Notes under the pieces: model-generated
What the model was told of the DNA's origin: nothing
The model's input: only the letters and a program-made list of their open reading frames with translations
Databases searched by the model: none
Made by a program: the position numbers and the translations under genes
Shown: positions 1-5,542 of the stretch, in pieces
Layout: each line of letters opens with the position of its first letter
How positions within the stretch are numbered: the first letter of the stretch is position 1
Source of the DNA: Gammaproteobacteria bacterium UBA5078
Lineage (GTDB): Bacteria > Pseudomonadota > Gammaproteobacteria > Pseudomonadales > Pseudohongiellaceae
Reading direction: 5' to 3'
NCBI GenBank assembly: GCA_002416505.1
Contig: DIAM01000013.1
Coordinates: 1 to 9,720, forward strand
Length of the DNA stretch: 9,720 nt

Positions 1-4
1 CTAA

Positions 5-334
5 AGCGGGGGAAAGGTCAATGAAACAGGGCAGTTCAATAATAATATCGCTTGGTTTAAACGTTTTTACCCCGGTGCGAAAGTGGTTTATTCAATGATC
101 ATTCCCACGAAAAAGGTGAAATCAAACACAGGATTCAACGAACCGGTTGTAGTGCTTAGGAAGCGCGGGTTAGAAGCCCTCGTGGCCAATGCCAGAGCAT
201 TCGTTTTGAGCTTTAAAAACAGCGATTTAAAAAGTCTATCAGATGAAGTTGTCCATCAATCACTACAACAGTATAAGTTGAATGCTGACGGATTGATTGA
301 GAATTATTTTGAATCCACCGTTTTAGTGACTTGA
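5..334 (+). pseudogene. 3' remnant of an unrecognised gene, possibly nuclease-related
   Basis: The frame is open from base 5 to the TGA ending at 334 and encodes about 109 residues, but a TAA lies in the same frame at 2-4. The first available start is GTG 83, with no convincing ribosome binding site. Protein-like sequence begins well before it (an NNNIAWFKRFYPGAK stretch), so GTG 83 is probably not a true start and this looks like the C-terminal end of a longer, broken protein. Visible are a hydrophobic strand-like segment (VVYSMIIPTKK), an NEPVVVLRKRGLEALV segment and an amphipathic C-terminal part. The layout faintly recalls C-terminal parts of restriction-nuclease-like or helicase-associated proteins, but I see no catalytic motif and do not assign a function. 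Base composition is more AT-rich than the genes from 1486 onward, which fits acquired DNA. A short intact gene starting at GTG 83 remains possible. Confidence 0.4.
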
Positions 335-440
335 TGAAGAGGTGATTACATACGTCGGAAAATTTGTTTTATTTTAGGTGATAATAATGTGGTGAGAGCG
401 TGGGTGCAGCTCGAAGGATTTGTATTTATGGGGATTTCTG

Positions 441-460
441 ATTTAGCACTTGTCTTGGAA
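441..460 (+). repeat. 20-bp tandem direct repeat, copy 1
   Basis: The unit carries the core AGCACTTGTCTTGGAA and is followed directly by a second copy at 461-480 that differs at one base (fourth position, T against C). A weaker echo (TTTAGCG) begins at 484. Two adjacent near-identical 20-mers in otherwise non-coding AT-rich DNA suggest duplicated protein-binding sites, as found at the ends of some transposons, or simple slippage. No transposase is present in the window to support the first reading. Confidence 0.75.
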
Positions 461-480
461 ATTCAGCACTTGTCTTGGAA
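461..480 (+). repeat. 20-bp tandem direct repeat, copy 2
   Basis: Second unit of the head-to-tail pair, 19 of 20 bases identical to 441-460. It is followed by AAGTTTAGCG, which may start a third, degenerate unit. Confidence 0.75.
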
Positions 481-542
481 AAGTTTAGCGAATTAGTTGT
501 ACGCTCAATTTCCCCCGTAATTTAGAGCCATGACGGATTAGA

Positions 543-570
543 AATTCCAGTAAGGGGTATTACCGGAATT
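543..570. repeat. Short hairpin-forming inverted repeat
   Basis: AATTCCAGTAA (543-553) and TTACCGGAATT (560-570) are reverse complements with one mismatch, around a six-base GGGGTA loop. No T-run follows on either strand, so it does not look like a standard intrinsic terminator. It could be an operator or the relic of a mobile-element end. Confidence 0.5.
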
Positions 571-610
571 AGCCCTACCGTTTTCCCATCGCAACAACTC
601 TCTATCCTCA

Positions 611-706
611 CTCGACGCACCCGACAACTCGACGCCGGGCCCAGCCCCCGCAATTCAGGGCCTACAGACCGGCGCCGATTGCGTCGAGGCGTCGAGAGCC
701 GTCGGG
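611..706. repeat. GC-rich nested inverted-repeat cluster
   Basis: The 8-mer CTCGACGC occurs at 611-618 and 628-635, and its reverse complement GCGTCGAG occurs at 681-688 and 689-696. The two arms can therefore pair as 611-618 with 689-696 and 628-635 with 681-688. Inside, CGCCGG (633-638) can alternatively pair with CCGGCG (669-674), and GGCCC (638-642) with GGGCC (658-662). CCCGAC (620-625) matches GTCGGG (701-706). The region could fold into a long branched hairpin as RNA or single-stranded DNA. I do not recognise it as a known RNA class, and it lacks the core-site motifs of an integron attC. It may be a repetitive extragenic element or a mobile-element end. Confidence 0.5.
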
Positions 707-1485
707 AGTTTCACCCGGACGAAAAATGGCCACTACCAGCGGCCCGAGCTTCGGACTATAGAGAACTCCAGTCCGGCACATTTGACCATAACCGAACCCA
801 AACGCCGGACACGCGAAACCGTGCTGAGGACGAGGTCATCAGCAAGTGGAAGAATCAACTGGAATTTTTTAAATCCCTCGTCGAAGACTGACCGAAAGAT
901 TTGGTACCGGGAACCGGGCTTGAGCCGGCACTCTATCACTAGAACCGGATTTTGAATTCGGAACCGCTGCAATTGGGGCTATATTAACCTTTCAGTTGTA
1001 AGTGTAGTAAAAAGTATAGCAAATCAAAATAAAATAGAAATAACATAGCAATATCAATGAACTAATACCAATGCATCATGGGGGTGTGTTGCGCAAAGTC
1101 CTTTTGATCAGTCATTGTGGCTTTTCACTTTAATCATTCAACAGAGACATATGGTCTCTTGCATGCTGTTATTCGACTTATTGTTCGGTCAAAACACAAT
1201 GCGGATGGAAGCTATTTATACTAGGCTGCTAAGCCCACGTAGTGAAGCGCAGGGTAGCAAACCCCCTGTGATTTGGACAATGTTTCGCCTAGAAACACAG
1301 CGCGTGCATGATAACTAAACTCATTGACACGGCCGCTTGGGTGTTAAGGCAGAGATCGTCGAGAGCGCTTACTCTGTGAATGGGCGTAAAATATGAGCAT
1401 CTGCGAAAACTCTAGTCCCATAGGTAAGCATAGACTCAAGGATCGATAGCCTTTTTCCTCAATAAAAACAAAGGCGAAACACAAG

Positions 1486-2097
1486 TTGGCTAGACCTCGT
1501 ATTCGATCTTGCAGATGCGCTTGGCTATTAGCACTAGTGCTTATAGTACTAAGCCGTGTCGGCTCTGCGCAGTCCGGTGTTGTGCTCGAGATCGACAGAG
1601 TCGACCATTCAATCCCATTGGCTCCCTTCACGCTCTATCAGTACGAAGCTCCCGGCAGTGATATCGAACGCATCGATAGCCACGACTTCTCCAGATTCCG
1701 AGCCTTATCGAGCGATGAAATCTCCTTCGGTTACACTCCCGATCGCGTTTGGCTATTGATCGCCACTGACAATGCAAGCGCTCAAGTAAGAAACCTCGTC
1801 CTAGATACCAACGTCAAGTATATGCGCCCGCTCGAGATCTACGAGATATCCAACCGAGGCACGCCCAAACTGCTACTGCGCAATGACGAAAATTCTGATT
1901 TCTATGCCCGAATTTCTCAGGAGCCTAAGATCGTCGTGCCACTGCGATGGCAGCCAGAGGAGACTAAGCAACTTCTTCTGCGCGTGGGTGCAGGGGGGCA
2001 TTTCATATTCCTCTTGAACTTAGCACCTCAGTGGCGGTCGCAAGTAAATATGGTAACGCTCGCGCATTCGCGATGTTTTTCTCCGGCGTGCTCATAA
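1486..2097 (+). CDS. Sensor histidine kinase, N-terminal part (frameshifted): periplasmic 7TMR-DISMED2-like sensor domain
   Basis: This frame encodes the front of a sensor kinase that continues in another frame from about base 1999. The start is TTG 1486, about 9 bases after AAAGGCG; no ATG, GTG or other TTG lies between it and the in-frame TAG at 1447-1449. Residues 1-28 form a signal peptide (basic start, hydrophobic core LLALVLIVL, cleavage near GSA-Q). Residues of about 30-170 resemble 7TMR-DISMED2, a beta-rich periplasmic ligand-binding domain: the SFGYTPDRVWLLIATDN stretch and the LLLRVGAGG strand near its end are typical. After the G-run at 1993-1998 this frame drifts into non-family sequence (ending HSRCFSPACS), while the -1 frame reads FHIPLELS, as expected for the domain's last strand. 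The final 33 residues of this frame are therefore probably not native. The ligand is unknown; this domain type is often proposed to bind carbohydrates or other small molecules. Confidence 0.8.
   Translation: MARPRIRSCRCAWLLALVLIVLSRVGSAQSGVVLEIDRVDHSIPLAPFTLYQYEAPGSDIERIDSHDFSRFRALSSDEISFGYTPDRVWLLIATDNASAQVRNLVLDTNVKYMRPLEIYEISNRGTPKLLLRNDENSDFYARISQEPKIVVPLRWQPEETKQLLLRVGAGGHFIFLLNLAPQWRSQVNMVTLAHSRCFSPACS
1993..1998 (+). other. Poly-G frameshift site splitting the histidine kinase
   Basis: Six G lie in the context GCA GGG GGG CAT. Upstream the family sequence is in the frame of 1486, and downstream it is in the frame of 2031, which is a -1 shift. One additional G gives GCA GGG GGG GCA TTT CAT ATT CCT, joining the periplasmic domain smoothly to the 7TM region in a protein of about 635 residues. 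Both frames are open across 1968-2097, so the shift must lie there. The downstream frame has no ribosome binding site of its own. Possible causes are an assembly or sequencing error at the homopolymer, a real inactivating deletion, phase variation, or transcriptional or ribosomal slippage. Confidence 0.75.
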
Positions 2098-3392
2098 GCC
2101 TAATCCTCATTAATCTATTCCATTTCGCGACGGTCCGACGTTGGGAACACTTGCTTTACGCCCTGATGGAGAGCTCGATCTTGCTCTTCGTATTACACAG
2201 TGAAGGCTTCGCGTTTCAATACCTTTGGCCCAACAGCCCAGTGTGGAATGCGCATGCAACCTTAGTGCTCGGGCATAGTACGAATATGTTTGCGGCGCTT
2301 TTTGCGGTGGTATTTTTAGAGTTGCGCAAGCGAGCGCCGATCTTCTCCAAGATGCTCTTCGGCTTTGCGCTTCTCTCCGCCACGCTGCTGCTCTTAAGTC
2401 CATGGCTCGAGCCACGCTCATCAAACCAGTTAGGCCTGATTATCTTGGCGTTGGGAAGCAGCACGATTGTTAGTGCTGGGGTATGGGTATTGCTGCGCGG
2501 ACACAAGCCCGCGCGCTACTTCGTACTGGGTTGGTTCTTTATGGGTACTGGGGCGGCACTTTATGGTCTCTCAAATCTCGCGATTATCAGTCTTCCAATT
2601 GCGGCTATCGAGGTGTTGAAGTTCAGTGTGCTCGTCGAAGCCATATTGATTTCATATGGTCTATCTGCATTGCTTAAGTTGCTGTCAGACAAGGTTAGGA
2701 GTTCGCAGCGCGAGTTGATTTGCGTAACAGAGAAACGTCTGAGTGATACGCTAGAACGGGTCAAGCTTGAGGAGAGTCGCGCACAGGCTGAACGGGAGTT
2801 AGCCGAAAAGGCGCTGGATATGGCCCGGACTAGTCATGACATAAGACAACCCATTCATGCCCTACGTTTAGCACTTCTGGCCCAGGCGCGTACGCAGAAG
2901 AATCCTGTTACTTTCGAGGTGTTTAACAAAACCCTCGATCACATGGAGGCGCTACTTGGAGGTATCACCAACAAGGAGAAAGAGGAGGCCAGAACCCCTA
3001 TAGCAACCTATGGTCAGTTTACTAGACAACTAAGAGATGAATTTGCCGAGCTTGCTAAGAGTAGTGGTATCGAGCTAAGCCATGTGAGCAGCACACTGCC
3101 TGTGGCGACTGCAATCGTGCCCCTGAAGCGAGTGATTAGTAATTTCTTGTCCAATGCCCTTAAACATTCGAACGCGTCGAAGGTCTTGCTCAGTCTTAGG
3201 AGGCGCCCATACGGAGTAGAGATTCTAGTGCTCGACAATGGTCAGGGCGTCGATCGAGCGGACGCTAGCACCTCGGGCAGCGGTCTGGGCATGGGCATTG
3301 TAGAGGCCCTGTGCGAGGAACACGACTGGCATAATGAGATAAAAACAGAGTCTGGAAAGGGGACCTGTTGTAGTATTGAGGTCTATTCGTGA
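2031..3392 (+). CDS. Sensor histidine kinase, C-terminal part: 7TM region, coiled coil and kinase core
   Basis: Second part of the split kinase; its first codon, GTG 2031, is nominal because no ribosome binding site precedes it. Residues of about 11-215 hold seven hydrophobic helices, as in 7TMR-DISM receptors. Residues of about 218-266 are charged and likely a coiled coil passing the signal inward. The phospho-acceptor box is SHDIRQPIHALRL with His269 (codon 2835-2837). The ATPase domain shows an N-box (NFLSNALKHS, 371-380), a G1 box (DNGQGVD, from 402) and a G2 box (GSGLGMGI, 416-423), all with their key residues. It should autophosphorylate and pass phosphate to the response regulator encoded 16 bp downstream. 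The HDIRQP box is typical of kinases paired with NarL/LuxR-type regulators. The kinase core looks intact, so only the link to the periplasmic sensor is broken by the frameshift. Confidence 0.85.
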   Translation: MAVASKYGNARAFAMFFSGVLISLILINLFHFATVRRWEHLLYALMESSILLFVLHSEGFAFQYLWPNSPVWNAHATLVLGHSTNMFAALFAVVFLELRKRAPIFSKMLFGFALLSATLLLLSPWLEPRSSNQLGLIILALGSSTIVSAGVWVLLRGHKPARYFVLGWFFMGTGAALYGLSNLAIISLPIAAIEVLKFSVLVEAILISYGLSALLKLLSDKVRSSQRELICVTEKRLSDTLERVKLEESRAQAERELAEKALDMARTSHDIRQPIHALRLALLAQARTQKNPVTFEVFNKTLDHMEALLGGITNKEKEEARTPIATYGQFTRQLRDEFAELAKSSGIELSHVSSTLPVATAIVPLKRVISNFLSNALKHSNASKVLLSLRRRPYGVEILVLDNGQGVDRADASTSGSGLGMGIVEALCEEHDWHNEIKTESGKGTCCSIEVYS

Positions 3393-3408
3393 GAGTGACC
3401 ATGAGAGT

Positions 3409-4020
3409 ATGAGAATCGCAATCGCCGATGACCACGAGATCTATCGCATGGGCTTGAAGATGCTGTTAAGTAGCATGGCCGATATGCAGGTCGTACTCGA
3501 GCTGGAATCGGGCAATCAATTGCTGAAGGCGCTAGAGCTGACTCCCGTGGATCTGGTGATCCTCGATCAATCAATGCCAGATGGCACGGGTTTGGATTTT
3601 CTGCGCGCTCTCAATACCCTGCACAAACCCCCTCTAGTGATCTTGCTCACGGGGAGTAGTGGCAGTGCGATACTGCATGAGGCGATCTCGCTTGGTGCCG
3701 TGGCCGTAGTAGCGAAACAGGGCAGTGGAGAGGAGTTGGTGGCAGCGCTGGAGAGCGTGCAGAATAAAAAGTGTTATGTGAGTGCCGATTTTACCGAGTT
3801 GGTGGCTGGTGATAATGTGCTAGATCAACTCACCAGACGCGAACGCGAGGTGCTCGAGATGATCATTAAGGGACACTCCACTCGGGCTATCGCCGCGAAC
3901 CTCAACGTGTCGTTCAAGACAGCCGAGACCCATCGCGGTCGTTTAATGAATAAGTTAGATGTCCACAGCGTGGCCGAGCTAATGCAATTCGCCCGTGCAG
4001 TGGGATTGTTAACGAAGTAG
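3409..4020 (+). CDS. NarL/LuxR-family response regulator
   Basis: This is the partner of the upstream kinase and a probable DNA-binding transcription factor activated by phosphorylation. I prefer ATG 3409 over an upstream TTG 3376, because the receiver domain begins at once (MRIAIADDHE) and TTG 3376 lies inside the kinase gene. The product has 203 residues. The receiver domain (about 1-118) carries the acidic pair Asp7-Asp8, phospho-acceptor Asp53 (VILDQSMPDG), Thr81 and Lys103, a complete active site. The C-terminal LuxR-type helix-turn-helix starts at LTRREREVLEMI and includes the recognition segment STRAIAANLNVSFKTAETHRGRL. The spacing of 16 bp from the kinase stop points to one transcript. 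A GAGAG near 3391-3395 is a weak ribosome binding site. Target genes cannot be read from the sequence. Confidence 0.93.
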   Translation: MRIAIADDHEIYRMGLKMLLSSMADMQVVLELESGNQLLKALELTPVDLVILDQSMPDGTGLDFLRALNTLHKPPLVILLTGSSGSAILHEAISLGAVAVVAKQGSGEELVAALESVQNKKCYVSADFTELVAGDNVLDQLTRREREVLEMIIKGHSTRAIAANLNVSFKTAETHRGRLMNKLDVHSVAELMQFARAVGLLTK

Positions 4021-4061
4021 CGTGACGCAGCTCGCCCACTATTTTAATTAGTCCAGCTAAA

Positions 4062-4460
4062 CTAGTCCTGTTTTTCGGCAGGGAGCAAGGCTTGGATTTG
4101 CTTAATTTGGCAAGATTCCTGTTGGTTCCCTATGTCTCGAATCACGATTCTGTCGAACTTGTCTAGGGAGCTCATATGGCTAGTGTAGCCAATGGTATAG
4201 GCGGAGCGTAGAGAATAACATGGGGACTGCAAGCTGATTAGATATGCATCGTTCACGCCCGTAGTGATTATCAAATTTTCATCGTTGACTGTCTGCCAAC
4301 CATGGATTTGATGGTTTGAAATTCTGTTGACGATTTCGCCTCGTACTAATCCTTTGCTGGTGAGTATTTCATCGACACTAGTTATTTTGACATTACCAGC
4401 GCAGGCAGCTAAGCCTATGGCGACCGATGCTAGTAAGGTGATTCTAATAAGCCTCTGCAT
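4062..4460 (-). CDS. Small lipoprotein, DUF6491-like
   Basis: A 132-residue exported lipoprotein, convergent with the response regulator (41 bp between stops). Start ATG 4460 follows an AAGGAG ribosome binding site at five bases. The signal peptide ends in a lipobox L17-A18-A19-C20, so Cys20 is the predicted lipidated residue. Asp is absent at the next positions (Ala21, Gly22), so sorting to the outer membrane is likely. The mature part resembles the DUF6491 family as I recall it: VNRISNHQIHGW (44-55), a DAYLISLQSPC strand ending at Cys81, then KFDRIVI (101-107) and a second cysteine in ESCQIKQIQAL (Cys117). Cys81 and Cys117 could form a disulfide. The biochemical role of this family is unknown to me. 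The lipoprotein call is strong; the family name rests on motif resemblance. Confidence 0.85.
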   Translation of the reverse strand: MQRLIRITLLASVAIGLAACAGNVKITSVDEILTSKGLVRGEIVNRISNHQIHGWQTVNDENLIITTGVNDAYLISLQSPCYSLRSAYTIGYTSHMSSLDKFDRIVIRDIGNQQESCQIKQIQALLPAEKQD

Positions 4461-4465
4461 AACTA

Positions 4466-4471
4466 CTCCTT
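4466..4471 (-). promoter_or_regulatory. Ribosome binding site of the lipoprotein gene
   Basis: The minus strand reads AAGGAG five bases before ATG 4460, a near-consensus Shine-Dalgarno sequence that fixes the start. It lies in an AT-rich leader with no clear -35/-10 pair. Confidence 0.8.
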
Positions 4472-4591
4472 AATTTAGGATATCTTAAGACTCACTTCTC
4501 TTACTCTATAAGACCTCCCAAAAACGGATTGGCTCCATATCTTTTTTTGAACATCGTGATAGATATAAATAGCAGATCTAAGTCTTAGTTC

Positions 4592-4606
4592 TTAAGGATT
4601 CCTTAA
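4592..4606. repeat. 15-bp palindrome between two minus-strand genes
   Basis: TTAAGGA and TCCTTAA flank a single central T, giving a perfect 7-bp dyad. It sits about 130 bp upstream of the lipoprotein start and about 50 bp after the stop of the DUF4203-like gene. Its size suits a dimeric repressor site. The stem is AU-rich and has no long T-run, so a terminator is less likely. The rest of 4461-4656 is AT-rich and shows nothing else I can name. Confidence 0.45.
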
Positions 4607-4656
4607 TATAAGTTAGCCATTAACGACAGAGGCGGGTGATGGTCATGTCCGGTAAA

Positions 4657-5187
4657 TTATGGGGCTTGAACCCCTCGGTACTCTTTAAACTGATAGCCCA
4701 TGCCCGCCAAGGCCAGTAGCAACATTAGGATGGCTTGAAGAGTCGAGTCTATGGGAGCTAATTGCGCTAGCACTGCGGCGCCCAGAAGCGAAGACAGTAC
4801 TATCAATGCCGGTTCGAACACTACCATACAAAGCAGCGCGCCGAGTGCTCCGCCAATCAGCGGCACCCAGTTCTGCAGTTGCGTCGAGTCGGCGATTGGC
4901 AATATCGTCAGTATTTGCACGCTGAGATAGGCGCCGCCGAGAAATCCCGCCAAGCCAATAGCAATATACTGCATCGCCATCGCTAGCATCGCTAAGATGA
5001 CGCCGAGGGCTAAGCCTGCCACTAGCGCAAACCATTGCGGTTGCTGTGGGAAATACTCCCTAATGAGCTCGAAGCCGACCAGGAATCCTAGCAAACCTAC
5101 GTATACCCAAAACAGCTTGCGACCGAAGAAAAGTATCGCCATGCCACCGATAAGGCTGACAAGGAAAATCGGGTCCAAATAATCCAC
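4657..5187 (-). CDS. Multi-helix inner-membrane protein, DUF4203/TMEM198-like
   Basis: An integral membrane protein of 176 residues from GTG 5187. That start follows a strong GGGAGGT ribosome binding site at 7 bases and begins just before the first helix (DPIFLVSLIGG). A longer reading from ATG 5274 adds 29 residues that look like another hydrophobic segment, but it has no ribosome binding site and its first codons lie inside a perfect inverted repeat, so I prefer the shorter form. The protein is almost entirely hydrophobic helices with small-residue motifs. GRKLFWVYVGLLGFLVGFEL, followed by glycine-rich helices such as IAIGLAGFLGGAYLSVQIL and LIGGALGALLCMVVF, matches the repeated G-rich helix pattern of DUF4203 (TM7S3/TM198-like) proteins. 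A charged tail (QFKEYRGVQAP) ends it. Function in bacteria is unknown. It is divergent from the receptor gene at 5543. Confidence 0.8.
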   Translation of the reverse strand: MDYLDPIFLVSLIGGMAILFFGRKLFWVYVGLLGFLVGFELIREYFPQQPQWFALVAGLALGVILAMLAMAMQYIAIGLAGFLGGAYLSVQILTILPIADSTQLQNWVPLIGGALGALLCMVVFEPALIVLSSLLGAAVLAQLAPIDSTLQAILMLLLALAGMGYQFKEYRGVQAP

Positions 5188-5194
5188 AATGAAT

Positions 5195-5201
5195 ACCTCC
5201 C
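5195..5201 (-). promoter_or_regulatory. Strong ribosome binding site that decides the GTG 5187 start
   Basis: The minus strand reads GGGAGGT seven bases before GTG 5187. The alternative ATG 5274 has nothing comparable before it, which is the main reason for placing the start at 5187. Confidence 0.65.
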
Positions 5202-5222
5202 TTAGATCTATTGACTCAACAT

Positions 5223-5277
5223 TGAATGCTAAAAGTGCAGCTGTTACCCACCAGAACAATGCTGATTTTAGCATTCA
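5223..5277. promoter_or_regulatory. 12-bp perfect inverted repeat with extra half-site upstream of the membrane-protein gene
   Basis: TGAATGCTAAAA at 5223-5234 is exactly reverse-complemented by TTTTAGCATTCA at 5266-5277, with 31 bases between. A third AATGCT lies at 5258-5263 and itself forms a 6-bp dyad with AGCATT at 5270-5275. The block sits 36 to 90 bases upstream of GTG 5187. It could be a multi-site operator or, if transcription starts further out, a leader stem-loop just before the ribosome binding site. If translation started at ATG 5274 the repeat would lie inside the coding region instead. Confidence 0.5.
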
Positions 5278-5460
5278 TTTAGCAAACCGTTGCTGAGGCT
5301 TTTTACTAGGTGGGTGCTGAGCAGGTATACAGGCCTCGCAAGCAGCCTGTCGCGCTTGGGCTTCTTCGCTGCAGTGCAACATGAGCCCTGACCCCTTTTT
5401 AGGCATTCTAAGCATCCTTGCGGTTGCGTCCCCTAGGCAGTTTCTATACATTCCCGGCAT
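5275..5460 (-). CDS. Possible small cysteine-containing protein (doubtful)
   Basis: A 61-residue open frame from ATG 5460 to a TGA that directly abuts ATG 5274, the alternative start of the membrane-protein gene. It has four cysteines (in NCLG, HCSEE and CEACIP), is basic at the C-terminus (PPSKKPQQRFAK) and has no signal peptide or membrane segment. GGGAA just upstream of ATG 5460 is a weak ribosome binding site. Protein-like sequence (SHDERIRCVRE) continues upstream in frame without a start codon, so it could be a remnant. I recognise no family. If real, it might be co-translated with the membrane-protein gene. It could equally be chance, with this stretch serving only as the divergent promoter region. 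Confidence 0.22.
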   Translation of the reverse strand: MPGMYRNCLGDATARMLRMPKKGSGLMLHCSEEAQARQAACEACIPAQHPPSKKPQQRFAK

Positions 5461-5481
5461 TGTTTCCCGAACGCAGCGAAT

Positions 5482-5500
5482 GCGCTCATCGTGAGAGCGC
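5482..5500. repeat. Dyad upstream of the receptor gene, possible operator
   Basis: GCGCTC (5482-5487) and GAGCGC (5495-5500) are perfect reverse complements around a 7-base loop, and an overlapping CTCA-TCG-TGAG dyad lies at 5485-5495. A TAAAAT hexamer at 5518-5523 could be a -10 box for the receptor gene, which would put this dyad over the -35 position. No good -35 hexamer is visible, so control through this element is only a suggestion. Confidence 0.35.
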
Positions 5501-5542
5501 GACCCAACGTCTGCCTTTAAAATACAGCTAGGAAAGTAATCA

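Larger units (their letters stand above)
335..1485. other. Long stretch without a supportable gene
   Basis: About 1.15 kb separates the left remnant from the kinase. Short open frames exist on both strands (for example 679-891 plus and 733-972 minus, which oppose each other, and 1115-1318 plus), but none has a good ribosome binding site or recognisable protein sequence. Composition is mosaic: AT-rich around 340-480, GC-rich with many CCGG and CGAC words around 600-960, and strongly AT-rich around 985-1080. The structured elements I can see are listed separately: a tandem repeat at 441-480, a hairpin at 543-570 and an inverted-repeat cluster at 611-706. A TTGACA hexamer at 1324-1329 has no good -10 partner. 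The stretch looks like decayed accessory DNA rather than a compact promoter region. Confidence 0.5.

Noticed and set aside
611..706. Inverted-repeat cluster as an integron attC site
   Set aside because: I could not find the paired GTTRRRY/RYYYAAC core sites at its ends, and no integron integrase or cassette genes are present.
526..891. Open plus-strand frame ending in a helical-looking tail (KNQLEFFKSLVED)
   Set aside because: There is no credible start or ribosome binding site, the first half is low-complexity Arg/Pro sequence crossing the inverted-repeat cluster, and a competing frame exists on the other strand. It may be a gene relic but is not supportable as a gene.
1115..1318. 67-codon plus-strand frame with a hydrophobic start
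   Set aside because: No ribosome binding site, no recognisable sequence, and it lies in AT-rich DNA where short frames are expected by chance.
1324..1329. TTGACA as a possible -35 box for the kinase gene
   Set aside because: No acceptable -10 hexamer lies 15-19 bases downstream, and the site is about 160 bases before the start codon.
1556..1759. Open frame overlapping the start of the kinase gene in another frame
   Set aside because: It is covered by the signal peptide and sensor domain of the kinase, which have clear family features.
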